Of a DNA stretch of 5,898 nucleotides, positions 1 through 4,630 are shown in pieces. The stretch comes from Pelobacter sp. UBA6812 (lineage in GTDB: Bacteria > Desulfobacterota > Desulfuromonadia > Desulfuromonadales > Syntrophotaleaceae): contig DKEW01000051.1 of assembly GCA_002452265.1 (NCBI GenBank), forward strand, positions 1 to 5,898, written 5' to 3'. Under the pieces are notes generated by a model. The model was given only the letters and a program-made list of their open reading frames with translations, was not told the DNA's origin and did no database searches. The position numbers and the translations under genes were made by a program. Numbering within the stretch: position 1 is the first letter of the stretch; each line of letters starts with the position of its first letter.

Positions 1-417
1 CCCGCCGAGACCTTTTAGCGCCCTCTGGAGAGGTTCGACTTTGCGGATACGGCAACATTCATGGCGGTTTTCAAGGGTTTCGCGAAAAGAGAAAAGCCCT
101 TTACCCCTTTCAAGACTTTCCACCGCCTGACGCTCAGGGAAATACCAGTCGATATGCAGGTCGTAACGGATCCTTACCGAATCGGCTACCTGATAGGTTT
201 CTTCATTGAGTCGGCCGGTATCGAGGGCAAAAACCCGCACCTGGGGAGCGATTTTTTGCAGCATATCGACAACCACAACGTCTTCGACACTAAAGGAACA
301 GGCCATGGAAACCCTTCCAGAGGCAGCCTTCACACCAGCCAGAATGATTTCCTGAGGTGAAAGCCCATCTACCTCGGGTAACCGCGAATTTTTTTTGATG
401 ATGTTATCCTGCGACAT
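1..417 (-). CDS. cysH: Phosphoadenylyl/adenylyl-sulfate reductase (CysH family), N-terminal 139 residues, cut by window edge
   Basis: Reduces activated sulfate (APS or PAPS) to sulfite with thioredoxin or glutaredoxin in assimilatory sulfate reduction, in the cytoplasm. The frame is open from ATG at 417 to base 1 (139 codons) and the gene continues beyond the window. Visible marks are SFSVED (residues 41-46) and LDTGRLNEETY (65-75) of the nucleotide-binding fold, the WYFPE segment (91-95), and HECCRIRKVEPL (119-130). The Cys-Cys pair at 121-122 is the first half of the CC/CxxC set that binds a [4Fe-4S] cluster in APS-type enzymes. PAPS-only enzymes lack it, so APS is the likely substrate. The second Cys pair and the catalytic ECGxH tail lie outside the window. 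The start is supported by AGGGGAGGT at 422-430. The gene lies 19 bases after the DUF2061 gene and is probably co-transcribed with it. Confidence 0.93.
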   Translation of the reverse strand, partial: MSQDNIIKKNSRLPEVDGLSPQEIILAGVKAASGRVSMACSFSVEDVVVVDMLQKIAPQVRVFALDTGRLNEETYQVADSVRIRYDLHIDWYFPERQAVESLERGKGLFSFRETLENRHECCRIRKVEPLQRALKGLGG

Positions 418-436
418 TCTGACCTCCCCTCGCTTT

Positions 437-661
437 TCAGATGAAATACTCGGGCTGCTTGTCAATGCGCCCATAAGTAATGTTGTTCCAGAGACGTTCG
501 TGCCCCACATATACCACCAGTTTGATAACGGTATCGGCCAAACCAATTCCCGCAGCATATTCAAGCTCTCCAGTTACCAGGTAAACAATTACGCCGGTAA
601 TCGCAGAAGCAAGAAACCTCCAGGACAGGGCTTTTGCAATACTACGACGGGTTGTATCCAC
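437..661 (-). CDS. DUF2061 small membrane protein
   Basis: A 74-residue inner-membrane protein of the DUF2061 family, function unknown. The family pattern is clear: a basic N terminus ending in KALSWR (residues 10-15), a first hydrophobic helix at about 16-30, TGELEYA (30-36), and a second hydrophobic segment at about 37-53 containing IGLADTVIK and ending in YVGHERLW (51-58). The length is typical for the single-domain form. Translation starts at GTG 661-659, with GGAGG at 668-672 six bases upstream; no in-frame ATG fits the conserved N terminus. It is the first gene of a unit with cysH, 19 bases downstream. I recall DUF2061 genes lying near sulfate-assimilation genes in other bacteria, which would suggest a link to sulfur metabolism, but its role is not shown by sequence. 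A candidate promoter lies about 50 bases upstream. Confidence 0.88.
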   Translation of the reverse strand: MDTTRRSIAKALSWRFLASAITGVIVYLVTGELEYAAGIGLADTVIKLVVYVGHERLWNNITYGRIDKQPEYFI

Positions 662-711
662 GGATAACCTCCACCAGTTTTCCTATAGTTTTTATCGGGT
701 TCGTAGCTTGG

Positions 712-740
712 AAGATACTTTTATTTTGCTTCTTAGTCAA
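712..740 (-). promoter_or_regulatory. Candidate sigma-70 promoter for DUF2061-cysH
   Basis: On the minus strand, TTGACT (740-735) is followed after 17 bases by TATCTT (717-712). The -35 matches 5 of 6 consensus bases, the -10 only 4 of 6, and the spacing is ideal. Transcription would start near 705 and give a leader of about 45 bases before the GTG at 661. The weak -10 fits a promoter that needs an activator, and palindromic sequences lie just upstream of it (758-776, 835-857). This is prediction from sequence only. Confidence 0.5.
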
Positions 741-757
741 CAATAAAAATAGAACAA

Positions 758-776
758 ACCACACCTGTTTTGTGGT
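758..776. repeat. Inverted repeat ACCACA-N7-TGTGGT
   Basis: A perfect 6-base dyad (758-763 and 771-776) with a 7-base centre. Relative to the DUF2061-cysH promoter it lies 18 to 36 bases upstream of the -35 hexamer, a usual place for an activator site. It is not followed by a T-run, so a terminator is unlikely. The regulator is unknown. Confidence 0.4.
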
Positions 777-834
777 ATTTATCCTGCTTGCATACTGGTT
801 TTATTGTATTTTCGGTGGTTTATACCCAATACAG

Positions 835-857
835 AAAATATCTTTCAGGGATATTTT
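835..857. repeat. Inverted repeat AAAATATC-N7-GATATTTT
   Basis: A perfect 8-base dyad: left arm 835-842, centre 843-849 (TTTCAGG), right arm 850-857. The arms are AT-rich and would make a weak RNA hairpin, so a protein-binding site is more likely than a terminator, although T858-T859 extend the right arm into a T-run on the plus strand. It lies about 95 bases upstream of the predicted DUF2061-cysH -35 box. Confidence 0.45.
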
Positions 858-993
858 TTATACAGCAACTGTCGTTTGTTTTCACACTATCGTACTGTGG
901 TTTAAACTATGGCTATGACCGCAACACCGCTATGCATAACATCAGGTCGCCAAGTCGCTATTCGGGAGTTTTGTGATTGCAACAGGTTTATAC

Positions 994-1023
994 TTGACAT
1001 ACACAAGGTGGACGTTTTTGAAT
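994..1023 (+). promoter_or_regulatory. Candidate promoter for arsC
   Basis: A perfect TTGACA (994-999) is followed after 18 bases by TTGAAT (1018-1023), which keeps 4 of 6 -10 bases. The start point would be near 1030, leaving a leader of about 54 bases. TTGACAT (994-1000) is mirrored by ATGTCAA (1037-1043), so the boundaries of an operator could overlap the promoter. The poor -10 keeps confidence low. Confidence 0.35.
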
Positions 1024-1083
1024 GGACCCAAAATTCATGTCAACTGATATGGGCATATTTAGCGAAGGGAAAGAAGCAACCGT

Positions 1084-1527
1084 ATGCAAAACAAAATCAA
1101 GCTGCTCTTTTTATGTACAGGAAATTCCTGCCGTAGTCAGATGGCCGAAGGTTGGACAAGACACCTGAAAAGCGACCAAATCGAAACCTGGTCAGCAGGC
1201 ATTGAAACTCATGGTCTTAACCCTCGCGCAGTACAGGTTATGGCCGAAGCCGGGGTTGATATTTCCGGGCATGAATCACAAAATATTCAGGACATGCTCG
1301 ATATCCCTTTCGATTACGTCATCACCGTTTGCGGGCATGCCCATGAAACCTGTCCAGTATTTCCTGGCAAGGCCAAAGTAGTACATGTCGGCTTTGAAGA
1401 CCCACCCAAAATGGCAAAAGATTATCTAACAGAGGAAGATCTATTGAATTGCTACAGGCGGGTTCGAGATGAAATTCGGGCGTTTGTGGAGACACTCCCG
1501 GGAGCACTCATCTCTCAGGACATATAA
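1084..1527 (+). CDS. arsC: Arsenate reductase, thioredoxin-coupled LMW-phosphatase type
   Basis: Reduces arsenate to arsenite in the cytoplasm, using an intramolecular cysteine relay that thioredoxin resets. The 147-residue protein has the low-molecular-weight phosphatase P-loop C11-T-G-N-S-C-R17 followed by SQMAEG. The two further cysteines sit in ITVCGHAHETCP (C83 and C90), and the acid DPP motif starts at D106. This matches the Cys10/Cys82/Cys89/Asp105 layout of Staphylococcus ArsC and separates it from plain tyrosine phosphatases, which lack the C83/C90 pair. The family is usually about 130-145 residues, so it is complete. Start ATG 1084 is the only one keeping the N-terminal strand before the P-loop; the ribosome site is weak (AAGGGA at 1065-1070, GAAG at 1072-1075). 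No arsR, arsB/acr3 or arsA lies next to it here. Confidence 0.95.
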   Translation: MQNKIKLLFLCTGNSCRSQMAEGWTRHLKSDQIETWSAGIETHGLNPRAVQVMAEAGVDISGHESQNIQDMLDIPFDYVITVCGHAHETCPVFPGKAKVVHVGFEDPPKMAKDYLTEEDLLNCYRRVRDEIRAFVETLPGALISQDI

Positions 1528-1600
1528 TCAACAAAGATGCACTTCTGCTGTCCCAATGGCGCGGCATGGTTAAATATGGAAAAGTGAAGAATAAGAATTT

Positions 1601-1846
1601 TCAAGAATTAATGTAAAGAAGACCTGATTCGTCCTGATCGAGCTCAGGATGTTCTGCATTGAAAGCCTCACCAAGCAATTCTCTCAGGCTTTCAATGGCA
1701 TCCTGAGCTTTTTTGGCATAATAGGCCGACGGCTTGCCATATATCTCCGTCAACTCGTTAGCCATCGTCCCCAACCGAAAATGCATTTCTCTGAGGCTCT
1801 GAGCATATTCCTGGTGCCTTTGCAAAACAAAACGATCTTTTGACAT
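1601..1846 (-). CDS. Hypothetical 81-residue helical protein
   Basis: I do not recognise this protein. The chosen start, ATG 1846, has AGGGGG at 1853-1858 six bases upstream; a longer frame to TTG 1888 has no such site and would overlap the predicted -10 box. The sequence is charged and probably all-helical: a first helix at about 5-35 (RHQEYAQSLREMHFRLG), a break at GKPS (37-40), a second helix at about 41-63 (AYYAKKAQDAIESLRELLGE), then an acidic tail (HPELDQDES) ending GLLYINS. There is no signal peptide, membrane segment or cysteine, so a small cytoplasmic protein, perhaps binding a partner, is likely. It stands alone, converging on arsC 73 bases away. Codons 46-69 carry long complementary arms that would fold the mRNA strongly. 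Confidence 0.68.
   Translation of the reverse strand: MSKDRFVLQRHQEYAQSLREMHFRLGTMANELTEIYGKPSAYYAKKAQDAIESLRELLGEAFNAEHPELDQDESGLLYINS
1641..1714 (+). terminator. Two-step long hairpin with T-run, possible arsC terminator
   Basis: The arms AGCTCAGGATG (1641-1651) and CATCCTGAGCT (1699-1709) pair perfectly over 11 bases. Inside them CATTGAAAGCCT (1657-1668) and AGGCTTTCAATG (1686-1697) pair perfectly over 12. They are separated by a 5-against-1 internal bulge, and the loop is 17 bases. On the plus strand the right arm runs into six T residues (1709-1714), as in an intrinsic terminator, and arsC ends 113 bases upstream with no other terminator between. The structure lies wholly inside the convergent 81-residue gene, so a role on that gene's mRNA is an alternative. 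Confidence 0.5.
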
Positions 1847-1858
1847 CACCTGCCCCCT
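1847..1858 (-). promoter_or_regulatory. Ribosome binding site that sets the start of the 81-residue protein
   Basis: On the minus strand AGGGGG (1858-1853) stands six bases before ATG 1846. It is the only good Shine-Dalgarno sequence in this frame and argues for the 81-residue form over the 95-residue form from TTG. Confidence 0.65.
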
Positions 1859-1887
1859 AAACAAAAGACCACCATTCACAACTAGCA

Positions 1888-1915
1888 ATATTACAAAATA
1901 AAAACTGTTTTACAA
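1888..1915 (-). promoter_or_regulatory. Weak candidate promoter for the 81-residue gene
   Basis: On the minus strand TTGTAA (1915-1910) and TAATAT (1893-1888) are 16 bases apart, each with 4 of 6 consensus bases. The start point would fall near 1880, about 35 bases before the ATG. The region is so AT-rich that chance matches are likely. Confidence 0.3.
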
Positions 1916-1981
1916 CCAGCTAATTGTTTTATGAAACGTTATTTTAAAAAAACCTTTCCCATCCCCTTCCTTTGTCGCCCA

Positions 1982-1998
1982 TGAAAATTGTATTTTCA
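1982..1998. repeat. Dyad TGAAAAT-N3-ATTTTCA
   Basis: A perfect 7-base inverted repeat (1982-1988 and 1992-1998) around TGT. The form resembles operators of dimeric repressors. The arms recall the TGATAAT half-sites of Fur boxes but differ in sequence, and Fur boxes have one central base, so Fur is not supported. It lies 43 bases upstream of the rightward -35 box. Confidence 0.4.
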
Positions 1999-2010
1999 AT
2001 AAGTTACATT

Positions 2011-2040
2011 TTCGATAAAGGGTAAATTCATTTGATAAAG
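2011..2040 (+). repeat. Tandem TTnGATAAAG repeats with a 20-base period
   Basis: TTCGATAAAG (2011-2020) and TTTGATAAAG (2031-2040) match at 9 of 10 bases and start exactly 20 bases apart, near two helical turns. The second copy abuts the predicted -35 hexamer at 2041. This is the arrangement expected of an activator binding as a tandem dimer, but no regulator is identified. Confidence 0.4.
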
Positions 2041-2069
2041 TTGCCTATTTAATTCAGTTAATACATAAT
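2041..2069 (+). promoter_or_regulatory. Candidate promoter for the hydrolase-mlaA operon
   Basis: TTGCCT (2041-2046, 4 of 6) and CATAAT (2064-2069, 5 of 6) are spaced by 17 bases. Transcription would start near 2076 and give a leader of about 148 bases. The weak -35 next to a tandem repeat fits an activated promoter. An overlapping TATAAA at 2071-2076 is an alternative -10. Confidence 0.42.
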
Positions 2070-2213
2070 CTATAAACTTTAATTTTTGCAGAGGGCCTGC
2101 CATAAACCTTAAAAATTTTTCAGAGCCTCATTATTTCGCATAGGGATCTGGAATAAAATCCAACCCTTATACACTTTTCGATATTTGCGAATCCCCGCCT
2201 CGGATGGTTCGTT

Positions 2214-2217
2214 GGAG
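2214..2217 (+). promoter_or_regulatory. Ribosome binding site fixing the hydrolase start
   Basis: GGAG lies six bases before ATG 2224. It selects this start over TTG 2185, which would put thirteen polar residues ahead of the signal peptide. Confidence 0.65.
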
Positions 2218-2223
2218 AATGCC

Positions 2224-3513
2224 ATGCGCCCTTTATGCATAATTCTAGCTACCTTCATAGCGCTTATTGGTGCAGGAAAACACGCTTTTGCCGAAAGCAC
2301 CTACATGTTTCCCTTCACCAATCCTTACGAAGCGACTGTCATAGAAGCTCCTCCTGAATTTCAAGCGGATATTTCCCAAAAAATTTCACAGCGAATTATC
2401 AACTTGAAGGTTTTCCCAAAGAGGAAAATCCCCAAAGTTTTCTGGTATGAAAATGGCCTACCCTGCTCACTTACCTATCAGGACCACAAGGCACCTCTTA
2501 TCTTTATTATTGCGGGCACCGGTGCGCGATACGATTCACCAAAGATGATTGACCTTCAACACGTCTTTTACAAGGCAGGTTTCCATGTTGTTTCCATATC
2601 TTCACCAACACACATGGACTTTGTCATCAACGCTTCCTCCAGCATGGTCCCCGGTGACCTGGCCGAGGACGCCGAGGATTTGTACCGGGTTATGCGCCTT
2701 GCCATGAAGCAAATCGCAACCCAGATTGCCGTAACCAATTATTACCTTACGGGCTACAGCCTTGGCGGCATTCAATCGGCATTCGTGTCCAAACTTGACG
2801 AAGAACAACAGCAATTCAAATTCCGAAAGGTACTGCTCATCAATCCGCCGGTCAGCCTTTACCGTTCGGTTTCCATACTTGATCGTTTACTTGACGACAA
2901 TATTCCTGGCGGGCTTAATAATTTTAAACCCTGGCTTGACGAGGTTATGCAGAATCTTTCAGACATTTACAAGGAAATGGGCTATTTCGAGTTTTCCGGT
3001 GAATATATCTATAAGGTGCATGAACGATATCCAAGACGCGAACCTTTTCTTCGCGCCATTATTGGGCTTTCCTTTCGCATGTCGTCATCAAACATGATTT
3101 TTGCAGCAGACATTATGAATGGAGGAGGATACATTACCCCCACAAATGCCGAGATGGACTATGCTACTTCCCTGACCCCTTATGCCATGGTCGCCTGCCG
3201 CACAACCTTTTCAGACTATTTCCACCAATACCTGTTTCCTTATGCCCGCCAGTACAATCCCGACCTGACTGAAGAACAACTGATTTCCAGACTCAGTCTC
3301 AACTTCATTGAGCCTTACTTGGGGAAGGCTGATAAAATCGGCATATTACACAATCAGGACGATATTATTCTGGACCCGGGCGACATTGATTACATCCGCC
3401 AGTTGTTCGGCCCACGTGCACAGATTTATCCATCGGGGGGACATTGCGGCAACATGAACCATCCGGATGTCGTGCGCTTTATGACACACTTTTTCAGTGT
3501 CGAGGGAGACTGA
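2224..3513 (+). CDS. Exported serine alpha/beta hydrolase, lipase/esterase-like
   Basis: A 429-residue protein with a cleavable signal peptide (residues 1-23, cut predicted after AFA), so it acts in the periplasm or beyond. The alpha/beta hydrolase core starts at about residue 90: PLIFIIAGTGAR (91-102) gives the strand and oxyanion-type turn, GYSLGG (177-182) is the nucleophile elbow with Ser179, NQDDIIL (377-383) offers the acid (Asp379 or Asp380), and SGGHCGN (404-410) the His407. A large helical insert at about 215-365 would form a lid. The substrate is not shown; a lipid or ester is likely because mlaA follows after a single base and is probably translated in concert. The start at ATG 2224 rests on GGAG six bases upstream and the fit to the signal peptide. 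A longer TTG start at 2185 is less likely. It could also be a thioesterase or peptidase-like member. Confidence 0.82.
   Translation: MRPLCIILATFIALIGAGKHAFAESTYMFPFTNPYEATVIEAPPEFQADISQKISQRIINLKVFPKRKIPKVFWYENGLPCSLTYQDHKAPLIFIIAGTGARYDSPKMIDLQHVFYKAGFHVVSISSPTHMDFVINASSSMVPGDLAEDAEDLYRVMRLAMKQIATQIAVTNYYLTGYSLGGIQSAFVSKLDEEQQQFKFRKVLLINPPVSLYRSVSILDRLLDDNIPGGLNNFKPWLDEVMQNLSDIYKEMGYFEFSGEYIYKVHERYPRREPFLRAIIGLSFRMSSSNMIFAADIMNGGGYITPTNAEMDYATSLTPYAMVACRTTFSDYFHQYLFPYARQYNPDLTEEQLISRLSLNFIEPYLGKADKIGILHNQDDIILDPGDIDYIRQLFGPRAQIYPSGGHCGNMNHPDVVRFMTHFFSVEGD
3502..3508 (+). promoter_or_regulatory. mlaA ribosome binding site inside the hydrolase gene end
   Basis: GAGGGAG lies in the last codons of the hydrolase gene, six bases before ATG 3515. 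Its position supports translational coupling and favours ATG 3515 over the upstream GTG 3497. Confidence 0.65.
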
Positions 3514-3514
3514 C

Positions 3515-4279
3515 ATGACTGGTCGCATAATGATGACAACACTGATACCTATGGTTCTATGCGCTGGGCTGCTATTAGCGGGCTGCAGCACCCTGCCCCG
3601 CACAACCGTAGAAACAGAACCGCCATTGCGGAAATACGAAGATCTGGTTGATAACGGAAGAATACACCCACTGGAGATTTATGACCCCCTGGAGGGTCTT
3701 AACCGGGGAACCTACAGGTTCAACTATTACTTTGACAAATATATCTTTTTGCCGGTGGTGAGTGCCTACGATTTTGTATTACCAAACTACGTTGAAGACC
3801 GAATATCGAATTTTGTCGACAATGTGTTCGAATTCAACAACCTGCTTAACAACCTCCTGCAGGGGAAATTGTACGGCACAGGCATCACTCTTTCCAGGCT
3901 GGTTATCAATAGTACGGTAGGAATCGGTGGCCTCTGGGATCCCGCTACCAGCTGGGGAATGCATCAGCAACCGGAGGATTTTGGCCAAACCCTTGGACAT
4001 TATGGTGCAGGTGAGGGACCGTACCTGATTTTGCCAATCCTGGGACCATCGAATCTGCGCGATACCATCGGTATTGCCGGTGACGCTGCCAGCTTCGCAG
4101 GCGTAGGACCCGTAGCGTGGGTAGAAAACAATGCCGCCTCACGCAGCTTTACAGGCGTCAGCAGCGTGGATCGCAGACATCGGCAGTCGTTCCGATATTA
4201 CCAGTCGGGGTCGCCTTTTGAATATGAATTGGTCAGGCTGTTCTATACAAAAAAAAGGGAATTGGAGATTTCCAGGTAA
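3515..4279 (+). CDS. mlaA: MlaA (VacJ) outer-membrane lipoprotein of phospholipid transport
   Basis: MlaA sits in the outer membrane and removes phospholipids from its outer leaflet, passing them to MlaC and the MlaFEDB transporter to keep lipid asymmetry. The 254-residue protein begins with a lipoprotein signal ending in the lipobox LLAGC (Cys24, the lipidated residue). The MlaA domain follows: YDPLEGLNRGTYRFN (56-70), FVDNVFEFNNLLNNLLQGK (100-118), INSTVGIGGLWDPA (131-144), EDFGQTLGHYGAGEGPYL (154-171), then ILPILGPSNLRDTIG (172-186). All family landmarks are present and the length is normal. Start ATG 3515 follows the hydrolase stop by one base. An alternative GTG at 3497 would spoil the signal peptide. 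No mlaBCDEF genes are in the window. The last codons run through eight A residues (4249-4256). Transcription probably ends at the hairpin at 4396-4430. Confidence 0.95.
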   Translation: MTGRIMMTTLIPMVLCAGLLLAGCSTLPRTTVETEPPLRKYEDLVDNGRIHPLEIYDPLEGLNRGTYRFNYYFDKYIFLPVVSAYDFVLPNYVEDRISNFVDNVFEFNNLLNNLLQGKLYGTGITLSRLVINSTVGIGGLWDPATSWGMHQQPEDFGQTLGHYGAGEGPYLILPILGPSNLRDTIGIAGDAASFAGVGPVAWVENNAASRSFTGVSSVDRRHRQSFRYYQSGSPFEYELVRLFYTKKRELEISR

Positions 4280-4395
4280 GATATGAGCAGAGCAAATAGA
4301 CAGAGAAATAATCTCCATGAAGGAAAATGAAGTGCTCCCTCGGTTTTCTATTTAGGTTATTTACAGGCCAGGCCAACCCGGTTCGTTGGGCAGAC

Positions 4396-4430
4396 AAAAA
4401 AAGAGCCGCAATTTTCATTGCGGCTCTTTT
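4396..4430. terminator. Bidirectional intrinsic terminator between mlaA and tRNA-Pro
   Basis: A 14-base perfect stem (4399-4412 with 4417-4430) has a GC-rich core, GAGCCGC/GCGGCTC, and a 4-base loop TTTC. On the minus strand it ends in seven T residues (complement of A4396-A4402) and closes the tRNA-Pro transcript, whose CCA end is only four bases away. On the plus strand four T residues end the arm, and it is the only good terminator for the hydrolase-mlaA operon. Confidence 0.9.
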
Positions 4431-4433
4431 GCG

Positions 4434-4511
<78 letters not shown>

Positions 4512-4528
4512 TCAATCAACGCGTGCGG

Positions 4529-4557
4529 ATTATGCTAAATCTGCGACTAATTGTCAA
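4529..4557 (-). promoter_or_regulatory. Strong sigma-70 promoter of tRNA-Pro
   Basis: On the minus strand TTGACA (4557-4552) is a perfect -35, followed after exactly 17 bases by CATAAT (4534-4529), 5 of 6 bases. The start point would be near 4522, about ten bases before the tRNA 5' end. The GC-rich stretch CCGCACGCG after the -10 resembles the discriminator of stable-RNA promoters under stringent control; the regulation is inferred. Confidence 0.85.
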
Positions 4558-4592
4558 GCTAAAATCATGCGTCATACAAGTAATTATTTTTA

Positions 4593-4621
4593 TTAAAAAA
4601 CAAGGACTTCAGAGTTTTTAA
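4593..4621 (-). terminator. Weak candidate terminator after the ACT gene
   Basis: TTAAAAAAC (4593-4601) and GTTTTTAA (4614-4621) form an AT-only stem around a 12-base loop, and on the minus strand the downstream arm reads GTTTTTTAA. It lies about ten bases after the ACT-protein stop. Without GC pairs it would be a poor terminator, but no better one exists before the tRNA promoter. Confidence 0.3.
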
Positions 4622-4630
4622 AAGCAAAGG

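Larger units (their letters stand above)
662..1083. other. Gene-free AT-rich region between divergent DUF2061-cysH and arsC
   Basis: This stretch of 422 bases separates divergent transcription units. Open frames across it have no ribosome binding site worth the name and no recognisable protein features. It holds a candidate promoter on each strand, two perfect dyads (758-776, 835-857), and a near-repeat of GTGGTTTATAC (815-825) and GTGGTTTAAAC (897-907). I looked for T-box, SAM and cyclic-di-GMP riboswitch signatures upstream of the cys unit and saw none. Its length is more than two simple promoters need, so extra regulation or an unseen small RNA is possible. Confidence 0.6.
1847..2223. other. 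Divergent intergenic region, AT-rich, with operator-like repeats
   Basis: These 377 bases separate the minus-strand 81-residue gene from the plus-strand hydrolase-mlaA operon. No convincing gene is present. The region holds a candidate promoter for each side, a perfect dyad at 1982-1998, a tandem repeat at 2011-2040 next to the rightward -35 box, and a rightward leader of about 150 bases (about 2076-2223). I see no riboswitch that I can name in the leader. Confidence 0.6.

Noticed and set aside
61..120. Apparent frameshift in cysH
   Set aside because: A first pass suggested a frame break near the GLFSFRETLE segment, but a careful base count gives one continuous frame from 417 to 1.
61..360. 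Plus-strand open frame opposite cysH
   Set aside because: It is antisense to clear CysH motifs and has no ribosome site or recognisable domain.
662..760. Riboswitch or T-box in the DUF2061-cysH leader
   Set aside because: The predicted leader is only about 45 bases and shows no recognisable riboswitch core or terminator/antiterminator pair.
634..1136. Several overlapping plus-strand open frames across the 662-1083 gap
   Set aside because: AT-rich translations rich in Phe, Tyr and Cys, no ribosome sites, mutual overlap and overlap into arsC; they look like chance frames.
1982..1998. Fur box
   Set aside because: The dyad has three central bases and AAAA-rich arms, unlike the GATAAT-type repeats of Fur sites, and the genes nearby are not iron-related.
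2185..2223. Longer hydrolase start at TTG 2185
   Set aside because: It has no ribosome site and puts thirteen polar residues ahead of a clean signal peptide. ATG 2224 has GGAG six bases upstream.
3497..3514. Longer mlaA start at GTG 3497
   Set aside because: It adds charged residues before the lipoprotein signal, while ATG 3515 has GAGGGAG at ideal spacing.
4366..4392. Second hairpin CCAAC-N7-GTTGG before the terminator
   Set aside because: Only five pairs and no T-run follows; the hairpin at 4396-4430 explains termination better.
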